Below are positions 56,399 to 64,000 of a stretch of DNA of 64,000 nucleotides, one piece after another. The stretch spans positions 3,162,001 through 3,226,000 of the forward strand of contig JABYQQ010000002.1 of the NCBI GenBank assembly GCA_022605405.1. The letters run 5' to 3'. Source of the DNA: Earliella scabrosa (taxonomy: Eukaryota; Basidiomycota; Agaricomycetes; Polyporales; Polyporaceae). The notes under the pieces are model-generated. The model was given only the letters and a program-made list of their open reading frames with translations. It had not been told where the DNA came from and searched no databases. Each line of letters opens with the position of its first letter. Within the stretch, counting starts at the first letter, position 1. The position numbers and the translations under genes were made by a program.

Positions 56399-56854
56399 TC
56401 AATACGGGAGGTGGGCTGCAAGCCTCAGCATGCTCACCGCGTTCTCCTTAGTTTTGGCGGCAGTCTTTGTGTCGCCGCTGCGCCTCGGGCTGGCGACCAC
56501 CAGGCGTGCCTTCCCGCTCGCCGTTTTCACGGTGACCAATTGCGGCGGCTTCAGCGTCGGGGCAGGGAGGAGCGTTGCCCGGTTATCGTTCGTGGGCTTA
56601 GCTGTCGACGGGCGCACGGTGTCTCGGGTCTGCGGCGCGGGGGTCAGCTTAGCGTCGGCGGCCGTCATGGCTTTGACATAGTTCGCGTGGGGGGTCTTCG
56701 AGAGCGTCGGGCGTCCTGCCATCTGCGGCGTCGGACTGTCCGGGAGGCCTGTGTCGCTCGACGTGGAGCTGGGGCGGGAGCGCGGCCTCTTGACGACGCT
56801 CGCATAGCTGAGCTCCGAGGGTTGCCTCGGCGGGGGGGAGTCTTTGTTCGACAT
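56399..56854 (-). CDS. unidentified ORF in the 5' half of the 14-kb insertion
   Basis: 151 codons from ATG 56854-56852. Low-complexity, basic, Ser/Pro/Thr/Lys-rich (SSTSSDTGLPDSPTPQMAGR, HANYVKAMTAADAKLTPAP), like a disordered ORF1/gag N-terminal region. Past the stop, a different minus-strand frame continues the same style (QTNARQGPVAKPEKPALPLL) up to a TAA directly beside the palindrome end at 56218, so a frameshift probably truncates this ORF. No domain recognised. Confidence 0.45.
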   Translation of the reverse strand: MSNKDSPPPRQPSELSYASVVKRPRSRPSSTSSDTGLPDSPTPQMAGRPTLSKTPHANYVKAMTAADAKLTPAPQTRDTVRPSTAKPTNDNRATLLPAPTLKPPQLVTVKTASGKARLVVASPRRSGDTKTAAKTKENAVSMLRLAAHLPY

Positions 56855-57960
56855 ATGGCGTGGATAGGCGGTCTGGGCTGCGGTGACGGTTCGGCGGGGA
56901 GTACTTCAGTTCTTGGGGGGTTGGGGGGAGCCCCGTCGTCTCCCATCGCGGCCTATAACCCACCGCTGTGCGCCCTCGCGTCGTCGATGGGCTTCTGGTT
57001 TCCTGCAAGGTTCAGCCCTCGCGTCGTGGCACGTTGGGCCGTCCACCGAAGCGCGTTTGTCCGAGGCAGCCTGGTAGCGTCGTTGCCTGTCTGAGCTCGC
57101 CTCCCGCTTCCACGGCCTGGTTATCTGGGTCGTGCTTTTGCGCTTCTCCAGGTGCTTCACCAACTGGCCAGTCTGGGCGTCCTGTTCCTCCGCACGCGCT
57201 CTCCTCCGCCGGTGTTGGGCCCGTACCCTGTGCCGTCAGCCTAGCCCGAGCGTTCGAGATCGTACTCGCGTGTGCCCACCATGTCTTTCGGCCTCTTCAC
57301 TGGGTGAGGCAGCAGGCAGAGCTCCATACTCCCCGGCGTCAGCGGAGGGGTTTCGCGGCCTCCACGCGGCTATCTTCGTTCAGCAGCTGTCGGGGCCACG
57401 TCAGGCTGCAGGCTTCCCTGCGAGCAGCTTCTTTTTTCCCACCGGCGCCGGCGGGAGCTTACTTAACTCCCGCCACGCGTCGTGTCCTAATTCGTGTCAC
57501 TGCTTCCAGGCTGGGCGGCTAGCGGCCCGTGCGCGTTGCGGGCCGGGTCGCGCGTGTTTCGCGGTCACGTGTCCCCCACCGCACGCCCTGGGCGTTGCCC
57601 GCCCATCGTGTGGGGGCCCACCTTTTCCTCGTGGTCCTCGCCTTGCTATCCTGCCTCGAGTTGCCCTCTCGCTCTCAGTTTGCAGTGCTGTCATGCTGGC
57701 CCCGCCAGCCTCCTGTGTCCTTCGCGCTATCCCCGTTCTGCATGCTGCGTGGCCGGGGGGACGGTGAGCGCGGTGCTGCTGAGATTTCGGCCCGCGCGTT
57801 TTCCTCCGGTCTCCACATGATATTCGACGCGGGCTCGATCAGCTGACATGGGTACTGATTATCTAGCATAGCAGAGCGAACAAACAAACATAAAGCATGG
57901 GCGTGGGCATATGAGGCTGGGCATGGGTAGGTCCTAGAGTCCCATCTCCTCCTCGTCTGC

Positions 57961-58830
57961 TCAGCCAGTTCCCGCCAGAGACGCCTCGCTGTAGGTCCCC
58001 CGTTGCCACCAGGGCGGTGGGGGGATCCAGGGCTGCTGCTGCTGGGGGCAGCGTGCGCTCCCTTTCCGTGGCCATGTTCCCTGCCCGTCTACCCGGAGCT
58101 GCTCGCTGTCCCTTCTTCTCCTTTTGCTAGGCGGCGGGGTGGTGTCGTCGACCACTACGCCCTCGTCCTCTGCTTGCCCGTCCCCGGAGGCCATGCCGGA
58201 GCATTCCTCTTCGTCGTCGGAGCCGGCTTCCTCCACCCACTTCCATCTTTGCATGTCGGCCATGAAGACCTTGCCCGTCGTCATTAGGCCCATGTCAAGC
58301 GACGGCCCCTCGTCGAAACCGGGTGTCCCGTGGACGCCTTGGCCAGCCCGTGCTTCGAGATCCTTTGCTCGCCTGATCTCTCCCGGGTCAAGGAGGACGG
58401 TTACGTGTGGGATGACGGGGACGGTGATGTGCGCAAGGGTGATGGGGCTGCCGCACCGCGTGTTCCGGATGATCATGGTCGCGGCACCGTCTGCAATCCT
58501 CTCCACCCCAACCACCGGACCCTCGATGCCCTGGTCGTAGGCGTCGCACCTCCTGACGTTTCCAAAAATCTCCTGGTCCCTCCGTACTCGTTTCTTACCG
58601 CCTTTCTTCGCGAGGCGGTGGAAGCGTTCGTCAGAGAGGAGGAGGACGCGCACGTTCTGCCCAACCTGCAGCAGCCGTTCGGGGCATACGACGACGTTGT
58701 AGTGGTAGATGACGTCCTCAGCACCCAATGCACCATTGCTCGCGGTCGTTCGCGCCTTCCAGTGACCATGGACATCTGCCGTCGGGGCTGGTTGGAGGCC
58801 TAGGATGTAGTACTGCGGCGGGGGTGTCAT
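57961..58830 (-). CDS. unidentified ORF near the 5' end of the 14-kb insertion
   Basis: 289 codons from ATG 58830-58828. The first 190 residues look folded (YYILGLQPAPTADVHGHW, DVIYHYNVVVCPERLLQVG, RVLLLSDERFHRLAKKGGKK, TLAHITVPVIPHVTVLLDPG), the rest is acidic then Lys/Arg-rich (PPPSKRRRRDSEQL). I do not recognise the family. Its place before the gag-like ORFs makes a retroelement accessory protein possible, but a separate nested element or captured gene is equally open. Confidence 0.45.
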   Translation of the reverse strand: MTPPPQYYILGLQPAPTADVHGHWKARTTASNGALGAEDVIYHYNVVVCPERLLQVGQNVRVLLLSDERFHRLAKKGGKKRVRRDQEIFGNVRRCDAYDQGIEGPVVGVERIADGAATMIIRNTRCGSPITLAHITVPVIPHVTVLLDPGEIRRAKDLEARAGQGVHGTPGFDEGPSLDMGLMTTGKVFMADMQRWKWVEEAGSDDEEECSGMASGDGQAEDEGVVVDDTTPPPSKRRRRDSEQLRVDGQGTWPRKGSARCPQQQQPWIPPPPWWQRGTYSEASLAGTG

Positions 58831-59733
58831 GGGCAGGGCTGTGGGTGGATTCGTGGGCTCTGCCCTTCACCCTGAAGCATTTTTGGGGCATTACAGGCTT
58901 GGGTCTTCTTCCCACCCACACGTGCCTCTGTGGCTGGTGAGTACCCCAGAAAACAGTCAAGGGACTAGTAGCGCTGACGTATTTCGCCTCGTTTTGAGGG
59001 AGGGGGGCTGCACATTTTGAGCCTCACAGGCTCAGCCAGGAGCCTGTCTCTGCGGCCGAGCCCCTTGGCCAGCACCGGGGCCACTCGGCGGGTGTAATCT
59101 GGCGGGGAGAGAACGTAGGAGGGGCAGTAGGGAGGGGGGGCAGGGGGGCGGCAACGGGGAGCGCCTCCGCCCCCGGGACCCTAGCCCTGGGTTAGGCTTA
59201 TGTCTCCATATGTTTCATGCTCGCTTTGTTGTGCCTTGTTTATGAGATTCCATGGCCCTCTGCGGCCTTCTACGGCCTTCTTGGGCGTCTACGGCCTTCT
59301 TGGGCGTCTACAGGCGCGTGGGGGCGCTCCTCATACCCCCGGTGCCACGTCAGCCTTCGTGGCCTAAGAGCGGGCTCGTGCGTCGATTTTTCGCTCTGCG
59401 TGTCTCATATTGTCTCTGGCCCCCTCGCGGGCATTGGGACGGGCTCGCAGCTTCTTCGCTGGGCCCTCACAGTCCCGAGGCTTCCTTACGCAGCCGTGTG
59501 CAGGGGGGAGGTTACGGTTCTGCACTCCCCTGGGTTTCATTTTGCAGGCGTCCTGCGCCAGTGGTAGCTTGGCTTCCTTTGCTATGCGTTTCCCCCTACC
59601 AATGTAACGTTCACCCATCTATCGAGACTGTTTCCCTGAGCAGGCTTGGTCCTGTGGGCCTCACGGTGTACTTCCCGCTCCAGGGGGCACCGTGGGAAAA
59701 CGCGCCGTGGTGGCGGTTGGTGGAAGAGGAGCT
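58831..59733. other. 5' terminal region of the 14-kb insertion
   Basis: G-rich, no supported ORF. Contains a tandem doublet of about 19 bp (CTACGGCCTTCTTGGGCGT near 59269-59308). Probably the untranslated leader of the element. Confidence 0.4.
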
Positions 59734-59745
59734 TCTGTCTTTAAG

Positions 59746-60178
59746 TTTCGTACCCAGGAAGGTGCGTATTCTCTAATCCAACGTTTGCAATTCATGTTCC
59801 CTGATGGGTTGCTGTCTAGCTTGTCTCGCTGAGATCGGCGCGCCGCCGGCACCTTCCGACAGCGGAAACGAGAACAGTGGGACCAAGTACAAGAGGATTA
59901 TGCGCATGCGCGAAGTCCACCTTATGGCGCTTTTCATTCTCATGTATGTCGGTACGGAGGTTACGCTTGGAGGTGGGTTTTGGATGTGGACCAGCGCGAG
60001 TTAATTCGCTGATGTATCGGGCTCAACATATACTTAGGTTGGATCGTCACCTACGTTATCGAGCTTCGCGGAGGCGGTCCGGATTCAGGGTATATCTCGT
60101 CTGGTTTCTTCGGCGGTGCGTCGCAATGACTTCTGATTTGCGATTGTGCACTGAGTTGCGGCGCGCATAGGTCTGATG
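59746..60178 (+). pseudogene. MFS transporter, 3' part, between LINE and copia
   Basis: Host coding resumes right after the LINE duplication: exon 59746-59761 finishes the exon broken at 45481, then 59820-59972, 60038-60115 and 60171-60178 follow with correct phases. The peptide (CLAEIGAPPAPSDSGNE, VHLMALFILMYVGTEVTLGG, WIVTYVIELRGGGPDSGYIS, SGFFGGLM) is the typical middle of the same BSC6-like MFS group. The last exon is cut after eight bases by TGTTGAAC, the start of a copia LTR. Without these insertions the parts would read through as one gene. Confidence 0.85.
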
Positions 60179-60777
60179 TGTTGAACAATGGACTACGAAC
60201 AGTAGACGCGCATTAGGCGCTATGGGCACTGCTTCTTACGATAGATCTTAGGCTGTGCTTCTTTCTTTCCATATTAGGTATACGTTGTACGATACACATG
60301 GTTACTAGGCTTCTCTTTTGTCCAGTCCATTCCAGTGCGTTCTTCTACGCTCCGGACTCTTCTTAGACTGTTCCAGATCGTCCTTGTGACCATACTTTGT
60401 TCTCCATTTGTCGTTATCTTTGTTCTGTCTGAGTCATCCTTCGTCGCTCCTTACTCATCCTCGACTCACTCTGACTCAGACACATCACATGCCCTCCTTA
60501 CTATCGCTTACTCATGCAGCTCCTTTACGGTATATAAGGAGGACTCTCTGGGACTCGTCTCCTCAGTCTTTCACTCACTGACTGAGGAGTAAGTACTCGT
60601 CTTACCTATGCGTTCATATGCTCTTACTTACAAGTACCTGTGTAGCTTGTCTGTCCGCTCACTTACTAGGTACTTGGCATTATGCTAATACAGTCTTTCA
60701 CTCACTGACTGAGGACTTGTCTGTCCGCTCACTTACTAGTCGCTTGCGACATCGCCTCACAGGTTCTCACTCCATCA
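60179..60777 (+). repeat. copia 5' LTR
   Basis: Runs from TGTTGAAC, where host MFS coding stops, to CCATCA, right before a primer site. It contains TATATAAGG (60531-60539) and duplicated 24-25 bp blocks. The partner LTR is outside the window, so the left border is inferred from the host gene break and TG...CA ends. Confidence 0.7.
60564..60739 (+). repeat. duplicated blocks inside the copia LTR
   Basis: CAGTCTTTCACTCACTGACT and five more bases occur at 60564-60588 and 60691-60715; CTTGTCTGTCCGCTCACTTA and four more at 60646-60669 and 60716-60739. They lie downstream of the TATA box, so they fall in the R/U5 part of the transcript. Confidence 0.75.
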
Positions 60778-60790
60778 GGTTATGAGCCCT
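60778..60790 (+). promoter_or_regulatory. copia primer-binding site for half tRNA-iMet
   Basis: GGTTATGAGCCC directly after the LTR is complementary to the anticodon stem-loop of initiator tRNA-Met (GGGCTCATAACC) rather than to a tRNA 3' end, as known for Drosophila copia and several fungal copia elements. Confidence 0.65.
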
Positions 60791-61278
60791 GCGCTCTGAC
60801 CGTTGCTAGTCGTCACATCGCGCGCACCCGACGACTTCTACCCTCGTGCACATCCTCCACTAACTCCTTAGCTCTTGACTGTGCCCGCCGACACTGCTGC
60901 CAGGGGGACATTCCTGCGCTCGTGACACAGCCCTGAGCGCTCTTTAGTAGTCACATAGCTCGTAGTATCGTTGTACAACCTATTGTGCTCTCGAGGCACA
61001 CGGGTCTTTTGGATATCCCTCAGCCAGGCCACGCACTTGCGCCCGCCAGCTGTTGTATCCGGGGTGTCATCACCTTTGGAGCCGGAGGACAACCGTTCGG
61101 ACCCTCCTTACGATACCATTTTCATACATACGTTGTAGCAGACTCTTTCTGGGCACAGTTGGCAACTTCTACCCTTGGCATTAGCATATCCGACTTGCTG
61201 GTGTTTAAGGTTCACCTGAACAGGTGTTCATCTCTACGTTGCCTTTGCACGAGGCTTTCCAAACCATCGCACTCTTGA

Positions 61279-61725
61279 ACCTGTCGCATCGACACAGTGG
61301 CTTCATCGGACGACGAACCGTTTGATTGTAGTCACTCATACCATCGGCACGACCGCGTTGACCAAAGGGACGTCTTCTGGGAAGAGTCAGATAGAAGGTG
61401 GTACTACTGCGAACGACAACCGTGTCCTAACCGGGAGTCGGAAGTAGCTCAACCAGACAACTGCACTGTACCTCGTCGTAACGTACCTATCGCTCCTGAC
61501 CAGGTCTGCCGACCACGAACACCGGACACATCCTCGTCATCCTCATCCCCTGCTTCGTCTGAGCACGAAGTTGCAAATATCCTCGAAGATCCTGCGGAGC
61601 CTCCAGTCCCAACTCCTCTCCCTTCTATCGTTATCTCTCCGCCTACACCGACTCTCACTCCTCTACCAGCCCTCGATCTCATCGTCAACCAGCCCGACTC
61701 AACCGACTTCATCTACTCTTTCACC
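61279..61725 (+). other. in-frame open extension upstream of the copia gag ATG
   Basis: The gag frame is open for 149 codons before the first ATG and encodes a credible peptide (SSDDEPFDCSHSYHRHDRVD, WYYCERQPCPNRESEV) rich in Cys, Trp and Tyr, then a Ser/Pro linker. It may be translated from a non-ATG start or joined by splicing. Confidence 0.45.
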
Positions 61726-64000
61726 ATGTCGGAAGCCGGAATGGAAAAGAGTCTTCCTCAGCTCCACGGGCAGGAAGGCTACAAGGAATGGGCTCGTCAG
61801 ATGAAGGGCTATCTCATGATGATCGATGCATGGGATATCGTCAGCGGCACGGAGAGTCAACCAGCTGCCACTGATGCGGCTGGTCTCAAGGATTGGAAGA
61901 AGAGAGATTCCCGAGCAAGTGGTATCCTCATGTACAAAACCACTGCCGAGGTAGCCAAGTGCTATGAAGGGAAGAACACCTCGAAGGAGATCTGGGATGC
62001 CCTGAATACGACCTACGAGAAGACCGACAACGGGTACAGTTTCTCCCGCTTCGAACGGCTTCTCAACTACCCTCGTTTCAACGAGAACAAGTCGATCGTC
62101 GACCAGGTCCAGACCTTCATCGGGCTGATGAACGAGCTTACCACAGGCTCCACCAACACCCTCGCCGAGCATATCAAGGTCTACTGGCTCTTCTCCAAGA
62201 TGCCGGATTCCTATCGCCCATCGATCTCCACTATCCTCCACACCACGGCTGAGACGGACCTGACCCTTGAAAAGGTCAAGCCGAAACTCAAGCTCGAGGA
62301 CTCTCTCCGTGGTACATCGATCGGTCAGGCGAACAAGATCTCGAAGCCGAAGTCCAAGCCCAAGCCCCCTTGCGAGCATTGCGGTAAGACGAACCATGAC
62401 TCGTCGAACTGCTACAAGAAGTTCCCGGAGAAAGCTCCGAAACGGAACAAGGGCAAAGGCAAGGACAACGGCAACGGCAACGGGAATCAGTCAGGTGGAT
62501 CTGGGAATAATAATGGACATAATCACGCGCACACTCTAGCTGCCTTTGTACCTGTATCTACTAGCACCATCAACGAGATCTCCTTTTCAGCTTATAAGGC
62601 GGACAACGCCAAAGACATGGACCTTGAGCGAACCACACTCTGGCTCATGGATTCTGGAGCATCTCAACACGTTACTGGCTGCCTCGAGGACTTCACTGAG
62701 TACCGTCCATATGACACACCTGTTCTGTTTGGCACCGCCCAGGCAGGTAGTGACGGACATGTCCAAGGACTCGGTGAAGGTACGGTCAAAGGATACACTT
62801 ATGTGGAAGGCAAACGGGTCTCCTTCACACTTCAGAACGTCTGCTACGTTCCAGCAGCAGGCAATACCCGTCTGTACTCCACTGGTGTCATCGAGCGCGC
62901 GAAGGGGTTCATCTATCAAGGGGGATACTACATGAGGATCTTTGACTCAAGGCCGGAAGGCTTTGTCGAATCTGGCAAGACGGTTAAGGTTGTCGGCAAT
63001 GAGGTGGTTACTGCCCACTACGCCGCATCACACAACCTATACTACTTTCTGCTTGAGAATGCCGAACGTGATCTCAATGCTGCGTCCCACACTACACTCG
63101 ATCACGACCTTGCTCATCGTCGCTGGGGTCATCCTGGCAAGGAAGCGGTCAAGCGTCTTCCTGATGCAGTCAACGGTGTAGATGGCATTGACTCTAGTTC
63201 ATCGGACAAACCATGCGAAGGATGCGCGAAAGGCAAAATGCATCGCCGTCCGTTCCCTCCGTCTTCGAAACGCGCCTCGGAACCATGCGAACTCGTCCAC
63301 ATGGATGTCGCTGGGCCGATGAGCACCTCGATTGGTGGTTACAGCTACTTCTGCACCTTCATCGATGACTACACCGGTCTCGCCTGTGTCTACTGCCTGA
63401 AGCGTAAATCCGATCAGGAGGCCGCTTTCAAGGAGTACAAAGCCTGGGCTGAGACACAGACCGGTCGTAAGATCAAGAAGGTACGATCCGATCGAGGGGG
63501 GGAATATCTGTCCGATTCGTTCGAGTCATTGCTACGCGAATTCGGGATCGAGCACGATAAGACGTTGCCTGGCTCGCCTCAGCAGAATGGACGTGCTGAA
63601 CGCTTCAACCGGACCATTGAGGAGAAGTCACTCTGTATGCTTCACCACGCCGGACTCTCTCATGGTTTCTGGAAACTCGCACTTGAAGCAGCCGTTCACA
63701 TCTACAACCGTCAGCCCATGAAACGACTCAAGTGGCAATGCCCCATCACACTCTGGACCGGTAAGAAACCGGACGTCTCATACTTCCGTGTGTTTGGGTG
63801 CAAAGCCTATGTTCACGTGCAGAAAGACAAGCGTCATGGGAAGCTCGACGTGAAGGCAGTCGAGAGGACGTTTGTGGGCTATGAACCGGGTTCAAAGGGG
63901 TATCGTCTATGGAACCCGACTGCCCGCCAAGTCGAAGTATCTCGCGATGTGATCTTCGATGAGGACGTATTTCCTGCACGTGCAGACACCGGTACTCGTC
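61726..64000 (+). CDS. copia Gag-protease-integrase polyprotein (3' partial)
   Basis: Over 758 codons, open to the window edge. Gag has the UBN2-like fold (LHGQEGYKEWARQMKGYLMM, EIWDALNTTYEKTDNG) and the zinc knuckle CEHCGKTNHDSSNC. Protease is WLMDSGASQHVTG. Integrase has the HHCC finger (HRRWGHPGKEAVKR ... CEGCAKGK), the catalytic Asp in VHMDVAGPM, then RSDRGGEYLSDSF and PQQNGRAERFNRTIEE. Domain order protease-integrase-(reverse transcriptase) is diagnostic of Ty1/copia. Start at ATG 61726 is conservative given the open frame upstream. Confidence 0.9.
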   Translation, partial: MSEAGMEKSLPQLHGQEGYKEWARQMKGYLMMIDAWDIVSGTESQPAATDAAGLKDWKKRDSRASGILMYKTTAEVAKCYEGKNTSKEIWDALNTTYEKTDNGYSFSRFERLLNYPRFNENKSIVDQVQTFIGLMNELTTGSTNTLAEHIKVYWLFSKMPDSYRPSISTILHTTAETDLTLEKVKPKLKLEDSLRGTSIGQANKISKPKSKPKPPCEHCGKTNHDSSNCYKKFPEKAPKRNKGKGKDNGNGNGNQSGGSGNNNGHNHAHTLAAFVPVSTSTINEISFSAYKADNAKDMDLERTTLWLMDSGASQHVTGCLEDFTEYRPYDTPVLFGTAQAGSDGHVQGLGEGTVKGYTYVEGKRVSFTLQNVCYVPAAGNTRLYSTGVIERAKGFIYQGGYYMRIFDSRPEGFVESGKTVKVVGNEVVTAHYAASHNLYYFLLENAERDLNAASHTTLDHDLAHRRWGHPGKEAVKRLPDAVNGVDGIDSSSSDKPCEGCAKGKMHRRPFPPSSKRASEPCELVHMDVAGPMSTSIGGYSYFCTFIDDYTGLACVYCLKRKSDQEAAFKEYKAWAETQTGRKIKKVRSDRGGEYLSDSFESLLREFGIEHDKTLPGSPQQNGRAERFNRTIEEKSLCMLHHAGLSHGFWKLALEAAVHIYNRQPMKRLKWQCPITLWTGKKPDVSYFRVFGCKAYVHVQKDKRHGKLDVKAVERTFVGYEPGSKGYRLWNPTARQVEVSRDVIFDEDVFPARADTGTR

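Larger units (their letters stand above)
45482..59733 (-). mobile_element. 14.25-kb LINE-type insertion with poly(A) and 12-bp target duplication
   Basis: The insertion interrupts an exon of the MFS gene. The host sequence TCTGTCTTTAAG is duplicated at 45470-45481 and 59734-59745, and host coding resumes in frame. The plus-strand T23 run at 45483-45505 is the poly(A) tail of a minus-strand LINE, as expected for target-primed reverse transcription. Minus-strand ORFs in order: 58830-57961, 56854-56399, [palindrome 56218-53641], 53669-52851, 52854-51178, 50461-45641. Full-length fungal LINEs are usually about half this size, so the block is either an unusually large LINE or a LINE with later nested insertions. 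Confidence 0.82.
60179..64000 (+). mobile_element. Ty1/copia retrotransposon, truncated by the window end
   Basis: LTR, primer site, gag, protease and integrase are present in order on the plus strand; reverse transcriptase would lie beyond base 64000. The frame is open to the edge, so the copy may be intact. It is inserted into an exon of the MFS gene; the target duplication cannot be checked without the right end. Confidence 0.88.

Noticed and set aside
56190..56681. Plus-strand ORF of 163 codons leaving the palindrome
   Set aside because: Only its first 13 or so residues resemble the mirrored ORF on the other side; the rest is antisense to a better minus-strand ORF.
60564..60739. CRISPR-like array
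   Set aside because: Only two copies of each block, inside an LTR of a eukaryotic retrotransposon.

Overview
This window looks like nuclear DNA of an Agaricomycete (mushroom or polypore-type basidiomycete). Genes are split by many 45-90 nt introns with GT/GC...AG ends and CTAAC/CTGAC-type branch points. A tRNA-Ala carries a tiny intron next to its anticodon. The families present (DUF3445 haem proteins, OPT and CSC1-type transporters, F-box/WD40 proteins, a chromovirus, a large RNase-H-type LINE and a copia element) fit such a genome. Species cannot be named from the sequence. Family names come from motif recognition, not searches. Exon joins were made by hand from splice signals and reading-frame continuity.

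Layout. 1-531 is the C-terminal remnant of a LINE reverse transcriptase. 1140-2115 is an APH/choline-kinase-like gene. 2976-3683 (-) is an EthD-like double ferredoxin-fold protein. 4055-5211 holds a broken minus-strand frame and a small plus-strand gene whose ATGs overlap on one CCATGG. 5438-7262 (-) is a nine-exon DUF3445 protein. 7940-8679 is a spliced gene of unknown function. 11341-11420 (-) is tRNA-Ala(AGC). 12192-15604 is an oligopeptide transporter. 16950-18991 holds weakly supported hypothetical genes. 19253-21623 (-) is an F-box/WD40 fusion gene with a WD40 fragment behind it. 23102-25218 is a GT8 glycosyltransferase with a type II membrane anchor. 25749-30229 (-) is a 15-exon CSC1/OSCA-like channel. 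32334-33130 is an IMPACT/UPF0029 protein. 34636-35113 is a small secreted protein. 35446-37116 is a second DUF3445 gene with the same exon plan as the first.

From 37.5 kb to the end, one host gene, an MFS transporter, is loaded with retrotransposons. A 6,545-bp chromovirus with 310-bp LTRs that look identical and a GTATG duplication sits at its 5' end (37524-44068). A 14.25-kb insertion with a poly(A) tail and a 12-bp target duplication splits it (45482-59733). A copia element starts inside its 3' part (60179 to window end). The 14-kb insertion contains an intact 1,606-aa endonuclease/reverse transcriptase ORF, a zinc-knuckle ORF, several unidentified ORFs, and a 2.58-kb near-perfect palindrome.

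Most interesting signals: (i) the chromovirus has a textbook -1 frameshift signal at the gag/protease junction and a primer site complementary to its own predicted mRNA 5' end (Tf1-like self-priming); (ii) the palindrome inside the 14-kb insertion; (iii) the triple invasion of one transporter gene; (iv) a DUF3445 pair sharing seven identical internal exon lengths while using GC-AG introns. No complete new defence or biosynthetic system is visible.
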